A DNA stretch of 64,000 nt, from positions 11,231 through 75,230 of the forward strand of contig DEFD01000029.1 in NCBI GenBank assembly GCA_002350615.1. The letters run 5' to 3'. The stretch is from Bacteroidales bacterium UBA2861. Its GTDB lineage: Bacteria > Bacteroidota > Bacteroidia > Bacteroidales > UBA932. Positions 48,206 to 55,767 of this stretch are shown here, one piece after another (the first letter of the stretch is position 1; the number at the start of each line of letters is the position of its first letter). The notes under the pieces were generated by a model. It did no database searches and was not told the origin of the DNA. It saw nothing but the letters and a program-made list of their open reading frames with translations. The translations under genes were made by a program, and so were the position numbers.

Positions 48206-49390
48206 TTATTGTATTGATTTTAAATAGTCTTTAGTGAAGATAAACTCCTCCCCGAGGTCCAGCAGCATCCAGGGGATATAGTCAAAATCAGGGTTGTTGA
48301 AACGGTCTTCACGATCGTATGCTTCGCGATAGGATTCGCGTTGCTGCACCCTGTGCCCGAATTCATTCTCGTGGCCGGGCAGGAAAATCATCGCTTTTCC
48401 GTCCTTTGCGGCAGCTTCCTTGGCAGCCGACTGGATAATCTGGAACTTGTTCCATGTCGCGCCTATGACAATGTCCGGAGCGCTCAGCTCTGCATATCTC
48501 CCCTCCCGGGGCTTGTCCGAATTGTCCCCGTTATGTATCACGGTCCAGCCGTCGAATTCCAAATGGTAGATATTGTTGGGAATGTCTTTCCCCTGATTTC
48601 CGGCGAAGAGACGCATTTTGATGCCGCGCACATCTATCGGGTCCACGATATCGTCCCAGACAATGAGTTTACCGCTGCTTTTGGACTTGGGTATAAGGTC
48701 TTTGGACAGGACTACGAGTTTGCCGGCATCGACCATGGCATTAAGGATATCGAGAGAATAGTGGTCTCCGTGCGGGTGGGTGATGAAGACCACGTCCAAG
48801 AGTTTGGCTATCTGCCGCGCTTCACCCATACTTCCCCACCAACGTAGGTCGAATGCGATGGCTCGTTCCGAGGTCCGGAAAATAAAGCCCATGTTATACA
48901 CCTTGTACACCGCAAGCACTCCGGGTTCCGGCGCTGGCTGTTTCAGCCACTTTATCGCCTCCTTGCAGCTTCCGGAAGTGTATTTGCGCTTGGCCGAATC
49001 GAAGGACTGACGCTCTTCGGGCGTCATGTCGCCCTGATCGTTCACATGGACGGGAAAATCCACCATCCACATGGTATATCGGCGCACCATGGTCCCAAAA
49101 TCGTCCGGTCCCTTGTCCACCTGCGGAGGATACATCTGTTCGAGTTCAGCCACAAGTTTATAAGTTTCTGAAATCCAGGCGAAAGGCTTCTCGGATTCCA
49201 TGTATTCCATGTCGCGGATGAAGGATGTCAGGCGGTCTCCGACCGGAGTTCCCTCCGCGTATGAACGGAACTCCCGGGCCTTTGCCATCATGTCCTGATA
49301 AAGGGCGGCCGTGGGCTTGGGCTGCCAGTCGAAAGCGGACAGCCACTGCGCCAGAAGCAGTGAGAGTATGGTTATAATTATCTTCTTCAT
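48206..49390 (-). CDS. Exported metallo-beta-lactamase-fold hydrolase
   Basis: Protein of 394 residues with a signal peptide (residues 1-19, MKKIIITILSLLLAQWLSA). The metal site is THPHGDHYSLD (205-210), with VIHNGDNSD and FLPGHENEFG as later ligands, in the manner of UlaG-like members of the superfamily. An unusual helical N-terminal extension of about 150 residues precedes the fold. The absence of a Cys lipobox suggests periplasmic location. The substrate could be a phosphoester, lactone or beta-lactam-like compound; the family does not decide. It lies between a DUF5689 gene and a 48-aa gene with one- and four-base gaps, so it is a core member of PUL 2. Confidence 0.8.
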   Translation of the reverse strand: MKKIIITILSLLLAQWLSAFDWQPKPTAALYQDMMAKAREFRSYAEGTPVGDRLTSFIRDMEYMESEKPFAWISETYKLVAELEQMYPPQVDKGPDDFGTMVRRYTMWMVDFPVHVNDQGDMTPEERQSFDSAKRKYTSGSCKEAIKWLKQPAPEPGVLAVYKVYNMGFIFRTSERAIAFDLRWWGSMGEARQIAKLLDVVFITHPHGDHYSLDILNAMVDAGKLVVLSKDLIPKSKSSGKLIVWDDIVDPIDVRGIKMRLFAGNQGKDIPNNIYHLEFDGWTVIHNGDNSDKPREGRYAELSAPDIVIGATWNKFQIIQSAAKEAAAKDGKAMIFLPGHENEFGHRVQQRESYREAYDREDRFNNPDFDYIPWMLLDLGEEFIFTKDYLKSIQ

Positions 49391-49391
49391 A

Positions 49392-51014
49392 TCACTTGTA
49401 ATCTATAGTCAAATCTCCGAAACGGATCCAGGTAAAAGCAATGTCCTTGAAATCCGCTCTGATGATTTCCTCATCGTTCACTGCGGAAGCGGAAGGGTCC
49501 CGAGGCGGCATGAAGAGTCTGTAGGAAGCCGGACGGATACGGATTGTAAACTTGTGGCCGAATGCATCCGCGGGGATGCGGAAGCTGCGCTGCTGGGCAC
49601 CGAGACCGCAGTCGTAGCTGGTCCTGCAGCCACGGCTGATGCCGGGAGCCACAAGGCGGAGGTCCCACCAGGGAAGGCCGCGCAGATAAATCACCGAAGC
49701 TCCGGTGGCCGTTTCCGCAAGGGCTTTCCAGGCTCCGCCGTCGATGCTGTACTCAAGAGTCCACTCGGCAGGGAATCCCCAGCCTTTGTTTGCATCCTGC
49801 GTGCCTGCATACCAGGAAAAGTTGAAAGCCATTTCAGTCCCCGTCACCTTGCGGGCATCCACATCCAGGTAGAAAGATTTGACGCCGGCAGGATTGCCTG
49901 CGGCATCGAAGCTGAACCATCCGGTGGACGGACCCTTGAAGAAAACCGCCCCGTTGTTGGTATAGCCCCTGCTCGTGAGGTCGAGGGCATTCACGTCGCT
50001 GTCGATATGGATATAGGAATCGCTGTCAGTCCAGAAAAGAGCCCTGGCGCGGCCGCGGTCCGAGACCAGCTTGTCCCCTTTACGGCCGTTTTTCCAGACG
50101 CCGCCCTGGATGCCCAGCATCTCGAATTCCAGCTGCTGTCCGTTCGTGCCGTCAAGGCACCAGCCGCTGAGCTGTTTCCAGGAGGACTTGTTCTTGCGGG
50201 AAAAGCCAAGGTCGGACTCGTCCACAGGCCGGATGCTGTAACGTCCCATCTCTCCACCGTAACGTCTCATGGGGGTATGGACAATTATACCAGTGACGGG
50301 GCCTGTGCCGGCCACTAGCGGCCTGCCGGTCCTTCTCCAGGGGCATTTGGTGTTTACCAGCAGATAGATTGCCGATCCCTGGCTGTCCCTGAGAAGCGAG
50401 GCCCAGCCGTCCATGCGCTTGTTTATGGCATACAGGCCCTCGTGCAATGCCTCGCAATATTGTCCGTACGGTTCATAGATATCCGCGTACGTTCCGTCCT
50501 TGAATACCATTTCAAGGTCTTTCAGGACCACTTGCGTATAGATATCGGAATCAGTAAGTTCGCTTATGAACTTCTGTTTCGCAGCCACATCGGAGGCCAT
50601 TCCTGCACTACGCTCCTGCACGGCCGAGGCGCCGAGCCCACGGACTGTCAACCTGTCGGGATCGCTCTCCCTGCAAAGCACTGCACCTTCAAGGTTCAGT
50701 ACCACATGGTCGTAACGTTTAAGCTTATTCGATTCCGCTTCGCTGAAGACGATGCGGATGCCGCAGCTTCCGTCAGCCTCCTGAACATACGCGGTCCTGT
50801 CATTTAGGCTGATATCCACGACATCGAACTTGACATTCGGATTCAGCTCCATATTGGGGCTTGCGCAGTCGCTCACCACGATTCCAGACACTTTCACCGC
50901 TCCCAAGACCGCAGTATCGCCGGGAGCGCAGATGTCCCGAAGCCCTGCCAGGCCGTCCGCGAAGGCGGTCTGGAACATTGCCAGGAGCATCAGGACCATT
51001 GTCATTCTTCTCAT
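49392..51014 (-). CDS. DUF5689-type exported protein, PUL 2 paralog 3
   Basis: Protein of 540 residues with a signal peptide (MRRMTMVLMLLAMFQTAFA) and no lipobox. The N-terminal DUF5689 part has the OB-fold-like block DISLNDRTAYVQEADGSCGIRI and a second block NTKCPWRRTGRPL...GIIVHTPMRRYGG. The C-terminal 150 residues (WTLEYSIDGGAWKAL, IYLRGLPWWDLRL, CGLGAQQRSFRIPADAFGHKFTIRIRP) are shared with the genes at 53497-55758 and 55768-58587, so all three are paralogs with a common end. The start overlaps the stop of the 836-aa gene by four bases. No catalytic motif is seen. Surface or periplasmic binding is the inference; a link of DUF5689 OB-folds to nuclease-associated proteins is known but weak evidence. 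Confidence 0.75.
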   Translation of the reverse strand: MRRMTMVLMLLAMFQTAFADGLAGLRDICAPGDTAVLGAVKVSGIVVSDCASPNMELNPNVKFDVVDISLNDRTAYVQEADGSCGIRIVFSEAESNKLKRYDHVVLNLEGAVLCRESDPDRLTVRGLGASAVQERSAGMASDVAAKQKFISELTDSDIYTQVVLKDLEMVFKDGTYADIYEPYGQYCEALHEGLYAINKRMDGWASLLRDSQGSAIYLLVNTKCPWRRTGRPLVAGTGPVTGIIVHTPMRRYGGEMGRYSIRPVDESDLGFSRKNKSSWKQLSGWCLDGTNGQQLEFEMLGIQGGVWKNGRKGDKLVSDRGRARALFWTDSDSYIHIDSDVNALDLTSRGYTNNGAVFFKGPSTGWFSFDAAGNPAGVKSFYLDVDARKVTGTEMAFNFSWYAGTQDANKGWGFPAEWTLEYSIDGGAWKALAETATGASVIYLRGLPWWDLRLVAPGISRGCRTSYDCGLGAQQRSFRIPADAFGHKFTIRIRPASYRLFMPPRDPSASAVNDEEIIRADFKDIAFTWIRFGDLTIDYK

Positions 51015-53521
51015 TTCCCTATATACTTTCTGAATTCCGTATAGACATAATCGTCATAGTTGTCGATGACCGACCAGGGGGTGCAGGTATGGTCATACCT
51101 GGGATCGCCGTTCACCTTGCCGAATTCATCGTAGCTCGAAAGCTCATAGTTGAAAGGTCCGCGGTACAGGCATGTCTCCAGAAGGACTTTGTAGAATTCT
51201 CCCCACAGATCGTTGCGCCCTATCTGGTCGAAGCGGTCGGGCATGAAGCCTTCGTATCCGGGGAACAGGTGATCGTCATAAGCTCTTATCGAATTTGTCT
51301 TGACCACGTTCTTGAGGCCCCTGTTGCCGTCGATATGCAGGTGGCCGATGCGTGTTCCCGCAGCCCGGAGCCAATCTACCACATTTCCCCTGTTCCCTAC
51401 CGTATTGAGATAAAGGTTTGCGTGCCCGGTATCCATGCAGATGCGGATTTCGTGGTCCAGATGGACAAGCGCATTCGCGCGGTCGATGGCGTCGCTCAGC
51501 ACATCGACATCGGCTCCCACCCCGTAACTCATATTCTCCACCACCAGGTGGGCTCCTATCGAATCGGCGGAAGGGGCTATTTCAGCAAGGGATTTCACCA
51601 TGCTTTCGACGGTACTGCCGTCATTGAAAAGCAGTGTCTGATTACAGTGAACCAGCACATTAGCCGGCTTCATCGGGGCAATAGCCCTTATCGCCCTTTT
51701 GTAAAAGGCGACCGTCTGCCTGCGCAGATCCTCGTCCGGCACGCACAGGTCCCGGTTCCTTTCCGTACCGCGGGGCCCGTAAGGAAGGTGTGAACACCAT
51801 ATCTTTGCATCGTCACCGTATTTCGCCCTATATGAAAGGGCCTGGGCAATCTGCGCTTCCCAGTCGCTCTCGTCCATTGCAATACCGCCGCACATCCAGT
51901 CCATATGGCAGGACGGAGCTATCTTGTAAGTGGTCTCATTGTCGATTGACGTGCAGTAGGAAGGCTGCAGCCGGAGTTTGGAGATATCTTCACCGGGCTT
52001 GCCCTTTTCGGTGGTAGGCCTTACCAGTGTGCTGGAAGCCAGATAGGAATTCCCCTCGGAAGGGGCCTTCCGCACTACGACATCATCCAGATAGAAGCAG
52101 TTTTTCGCATTCCTGATCACAGTCGGCACTATCCTGATATTGTCATTCGAGCCAAAGGCTCCGTAGGTATAAACCAGACTGTGCCATTTGCCGTCACCTA
52201 TCATCTCTTTCGTAATAGTCACCTTGGTGCGGTATTTCGGCTCTCCGGATATGACGGTCGAAGTGGCAGGCGACACGTCGATTTCCACGCCGTCGAGAGA
52301 CAGCGCGTGAAGCTGGCAGTTATAGGCGAATATATCGAAGTCGCTCTGGCAGCCTTGCTCGGTGCATATCCTCAGGGATACTTCCGCCTTCACCGGGCGG
52401 AAAGGCATGGTGGGAAGATAGGCGATCGGCCTGTTGGCATAGCCGAGAGAGGCGTCGCAACCTATATATCCCCTGTAGGCACGAAGATAATACAGCCTGT
52501 TCCAGTCCAGTATCCCCATATTGGCAAGCAACTCCCTTGAAACCCTAAGGCTTTGGCTCGCTGCCGGCGGGTTGTTATAGTCGTCAAGTTCGAAGAACGG
52601 AGTGCCGGGAGCACCGGCGGATTTGGGGATATAGGCCACTTCCCTGCCCTTCGCACTGGCGCTGCAAGGGTTCTCTTCCCCGGCTGACGGTCCGTATCCT
52701 CCCGTTCCTGCAACGATATCCCCTCCCCACACGCAATTGTCGAAATGTTCCTCGAAAAGGATGTCTCCGACGGTGCCGAAGTCCGCAATCAAGTCTTTGA
52801 CATCACCTGCATTCAGGGTCACTGTCCCGGTATTGACGGAACATGCGTGATGGGCGGAATCAGTTACGCGTACTTCAATGCCGGAATCGTACTTGCCTGC
52901 CGGAACCGCGATGAAGAAATCGGAGGCGTCAAGCCCCCCTCCGCTGCCTGCGGTGTTCAGAACGGCAAAATCCAGTGCCGGTGCCGAAGCGAGGACGGAA
53001 AGCGACTTGTCGCCGCGGCCGAGTTTGAAGCTGCCGCTGAGAGCGCTTCCTTCCGAAGAGGCATACACTGATACCACCGGGGCGGAATCCTTGACGGATA
53101 CTTTCAGCAGCGCACAGAGAGCCTGCATCTGCACTTTTCCGGATTCTCCCGAAATCTCCGCATAGCCGATATGCGGATGGAACTGTGCGCTTGCAGCCTT
53201 GCCGTCCGGGAACTGCGCCGGCGGCAACACGAAATACGAGCGTGCGCGTGAATATGCCTCGGCAGGGAAAGTCAACTCGTAGTGGCCGTCCTCTGCCGGT
53301 TCCGCCATCACGTACGGCTGACCGTCCTTGACCTTGACATCGGCGGCAACCCCGTTGACAAGCGCTTTGACAGGAGTGTTCCAGCCGAAGATTTCGCCGC
53401 GGGGGAACTCGAGTTCGAGTTTCACTCCGTCCAGCGAATCTCCGCCTTCCGTTTTCTCCGGCTTGCAGGCACAGAGCCCCACAAGGAGGACGAGGGCTAT
53501 TTGTATCTTATATTTATGCAT
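51011..53521 (-). CDS. Lipoprotein with C-terminal xylose-isomerase-like TIM barrel
   Basis: Surface-anchored protein of 836 residues, lipobox LLVGLCAC. Three parts can be told apart: a fimbrillin-like N-terminus to about 250 (VKLELEFPRGEIFGWNTPVKAL), a jelly-roll-like middle to about 490 (ILFEEHFDNCVWGGD, and FYLDDVVVRK), and a C-terminal TIM barrel from about 510. The barrel has the metal-binding pattern of the AP-endonuclease-2/xylose-isomerase-like family: AHLVVENMSYG (Glu), ICMDTGHANLY (Asp and His), and IGHLHIDGN (His). Such barrels are usually cytoplasmic isomerases or epimerases. Fusion to a lipid-anchored shell is uncommon and makes the activity unclear. Start is the ATG at 53521, overlapping the DUF5689 gene stop by 25 bases. 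Function, whether enzymatic or binding, is not known. Confidence 0.65.
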   Translation of the reverse strand: MHKYKIQIALVLLVGLCACKPEKTEGGDSLDGVKLELEFPRGEIFGWNTPVKALVNGVAADVKVKDGQPYVMAEPAEDGHYELTFPAEAYSRARSYFVLPPAQFPDGKAASAQFHPHIGYAEISGESGKVQMQALCALLKVSVKDSAPVVSVYASSEGSALSGSFKLGRGDKSLSVLASAPALDFAVLNTAGSGGGLDASDFFIAVPAGKYDSGIEVRVTDSAHHACSVNTGTVTLNAGDVKDLIADFGTVGDILFEEHFDNCVWGGDIVAGTGGYGPSAGEENPCSASAKGREVAYIPKSAGAPGTPFFELDDYNNPPAASQSLRVSRELLANMGILDWNRLYYLRAYRGYIGCDASLGYANRPIAYLPTMPFRPVKAEVSLRICTEQGCQSDFDIFAYNCQLHALSLDGVEIDVSPATSTVISGEPKYRTKVTITKEMIGDGKWHSLVYTYGAFGSNDNIRIVPTVIRNAKNCFYLDDVVVRKAPSEGNSYLASSTLVRPTTEKGKPGEDISKLRLQPSYCTSIDNETTYKIAPSCHMDWMCGGIAMDESDWEAQIAQALSYRAKYGDDAKIWCSHLPYGPRGTERNRDLCVPDEDLRRQTVAFYKRAIRAIAPMKPANVLVHCNQTLLFNDGSTVESMVKSLAEIAPSADSIGAHLVVENMSYGVGADVDVLSDAIDRANALVHLDHEIRICMDTGHANLYLNTVGNRGNVVDWLRAAGTRIGHLHIDGNRGLKNVVKTNSIRAYDDHLFPGYEGFMPDRFDQIGRNDLWGEFYKVLLETCLYRGPFNYELSSYDEFGKVNGDPRYDHTCTPWSVIDNYDDYVYTEFRKYIGK

Positions 53522-55758
53522 TCGAAATTGATCTTGGTTGCTTTCACGGTAGTATTGTGTTCCACGGTCCCGTGCTCGCTGTCACCGTCCCACTCTATGG
53601 GGAATACAGCCATGACATTGTCGTAGGGGCGTATGCGGATCAGCAATTTATCTTTCCCGAACACTTCGGCAGGAAGCACCGCCACATGCTGCGTGGCTCC
53701 AAGGCCGCAGGAGGAACTGGTGAAGTACTTGATGCCTCCCAGCGTGATGTCCCACCAGGGAAGGGTGCGAAGGTGCACATAGTCTTTCCCAGTGACATTG
53801 TCCTTGCAGAGGGTATAGCTGTTTCCTCCGTCAATAGAGTATTCAAGACACCAGTGGGCGGGGAAGAACTGGGAAGTAGCCGCGCTGATGGCTCCCACGT
53901 CGAAGGCATAGTGGACATACATCATCGAGCCGCTGAGTGCTGAAGTGGACATTTCCATGCGCATGCCTTTATAGCCTGTTATACGGCCATCCTCCCAATC
54001 GTACCAGCCCTTTATTTCGGTTGCGAGGCTGAGGGCCTTGCGATAATCCGAAACCGGTACGGAACTGGGCACGATTCCCTTTTCCTCTCCCGTGAGGTTC
54101 GAATAGGAATTAACGCTGCTCATGGGCCAGTTGCCGTCTCCCGGCGAATGGTTCTCTATGAACATCTCCACATTAGGCACGGTATGGCCCGCTGCAAGAT
54201 CATCGGAAGGGATAATGGTATTCGTCAGGCGCGCCTCTACCGAACCCGGATCCGCATACTTTGAATTGATCTTCGCCCACTGGCCATAACGGTACTGATA
54301 AGGGGCCCCGTCGTATTTTGCGAATTCGGTGTATGCCGAAGCTCCGTTCCACTCCTGACGGAAGCCGCTTTCGTCCAGCACGCGGATCTGGTAAGGTCCA
54401 ACATCGCCGTAGCGGGACATCGGCTCGGATACGATTATACCTTCGGTAAAGCCTTTGCCCTGGGGTACGCCGTTTCCGGAACGCCTCCAGAGGCACAGCA
54501 TATTGATCGGAGCGTATATTCCTTTTCCGCTGTCGTCGATCAGCAGCGCGGCCCATCCGTCGAGACGGTTGTTGTTGCCGCTGTTCATTGAGTTGACGGC
54601 GGAAGCAAGCGTATAGTTCTCATACACATTGGCATACGCACCTGTCTTGTAAACGAACTCGGTGTTCTTCAGGGCGACGAAAGTGAACACGTCGTCGTCG
54701 GTCAGTTCCGAAATCGTTTTCTCCTTGCTCACGATGAAATCTCCGGATTCGCTGCCCACCATGTTCTCTCCTCCGATTCCGTCTATGGTATAACGCTCGG
54801 GATCCTCTTCCTTGACAATCTTCAGTCCGGTCAGCGAAAGCGACAGCTTGGTTCCCCGCGCCAGAATGTTGTCATCGGCGTCGGTGAACAGGAGGCGGAA
54901 GCCCATGGAAGCATCGGAAGACTGTATGTAAGCCGTCCGCTTGTTCTGGCTTATGTCCACCTTGTCATAATTGACGCTCGGATTGAGAGCCATATTGGCA
55001 CTGTGGAAATCACTCACCACGACGCCCTCGATAAAGACGTCATCCTCGATTTTCCCGGCTCCGGCATATTCGCGGGCCTGGGCGAAACTTATCCTGGAAC
55101 CGAATTCCCCGTCTTTATTGGAACTTGTGACATACAGATTCACGTTGAACCTCACATCCCAGCCGTCCACATAGGAAATGGATATCTGAGCCTTGCTGGT
55201 ATGCTCCACGGAACTTGCCGACGTTTCAGCCACCAGCATTCCGAGTTCGGAATAGATGGAACGGATCCAGTCTTTTCCGCCGCTCAGGTAGCTCACCTTA
55301 GTATCGAGGTTGTCCAGAGGCACGTTGGTGCCGATTTCGAATTCAGCCACGTCCGTACCGCTGCCGCTCACATTTTTGTAAGGTGCGGCGCACTCGAGAT
55401 AAGGTTCGTCGCCGTACTGGCGGACGTACACCGTATCTTTCGCCGATTCCCCTTCGAGGGATACCTCGAGCTTGGCCATACGGCGGAAGCCTTCGTTGGG
55501 CTGGAATTCAAGGAGCAGGTCTCCGTCGTCCTTGAACGACATCCTGTCAATTGTACAGTAGGCGGAAAAATCATTCAGCGCACGGACTTTCACTTTTCCG
55601 TTGGAATAAATCTTCACGCTCGCCGTACCGCCTGCTTTGTCCACGTAGTATTCCTTGGATGCCGGTGCCAGTTCGACAAGCTTGGCATACTCGGCGTCGT
55701 CGAATGCGGAACATGCCGCAAGCCCCAGCGAGAATATCAATAATAAATACTTTTTCAT
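53497..55758 (-). CDS. DUF5689/BACON lipoprotein, PUL 2 paralog 2
   Basis: Lipoprotein of 753 residues, lipobox LGLAAC. Two BACON-like beta domains occupy about 35-230 (YVDKAGGTASVKIYSNGKVK, then DTVYVRQYGDEPYLECAAPY), followed by the DUF5689 OB-fold pair (DISQNKRTAYIQSSDASMGFRLLF and INMLCLWRRSGNGVPQGKG...IIVSEPMSRYGD). The C-terminal domain (CLEYSIDGGNSYTL, HLRTLPWWDITL, SCGLGATQHVAVLPAEVFGKDKLLIRIRP) matches paralogs 1 and 3. BACON domains bind mucin-type or other surface glycans, so this is likely an adhesin or glycan-binding component, not an enzyme. It lies between paralog 1 (nine bases) and the TIM-barrel protein (25-base overlap). Confidence 0.75.
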   Translation of the reverse strand: MKKYLLLIFSLGLAACSAFDDAEYAKLVELAPASKEYYVDKAGGTASVKIYSNGKVKVRALNDFSAYCTIDRMSFKDDGDLLLEFQPNEGFRRMAKLEVSLEGESAKDTVYVRQYGDEPYLECAAPYKNVSGSGTDVAEFEIGTNVPLDNLDTKVSYLSGGKDWIRSIYSELGMLVAETSASSVEHTSKAQISISYVDGWDVRFNVNLYVTSSNKDGEFGSRISFAQAREYAGAGKIEDDVFIEGVVVSDFHSANMALNPSVNYDKVDISQNKRTAYIQSSDASMGFRLLFTDADDNILARGTKLSLSLTGLKIVKEEDPERYTIDGIGGENMVGSESGDFIVSKEKTISELTDDDVFTFVALKNTEFVYKTGAYANVYENYTLASAVNSMNSGNNNRLDGWAALLIDDSGKGIYAPINMLCLWRRSGNGVPQGKGFTEGIIVSEPMSRYGDVGPYQIRVLDESGFRQEWNGASAYTEFAKYDGAPYQYRYGQWAKINSKYADPGSVEARLTNTIIPSDDLAAGHTVPNVEMFIENHSPGDGNWPMSSVNSYSNLTGEEKGIVPSSVPVSDYRKALSLATEIKGWYDWEDGRITGYKGMRMEMSTSALSGSMMYVHYAFDVGAISAATSQFFPAHWCLEYSIDGGNSYTLCKDNVTGKDYVHLRTLPWWDITLGGIKYFTSSSCGLGATQHVAVLPAEVFGKDKLLIRIRPYDNVMAVFPIEWDGDSEHGTVEHNTTVKATKINFECINIRYK

Positions 55759-55767
55759 AGCCTTCAG

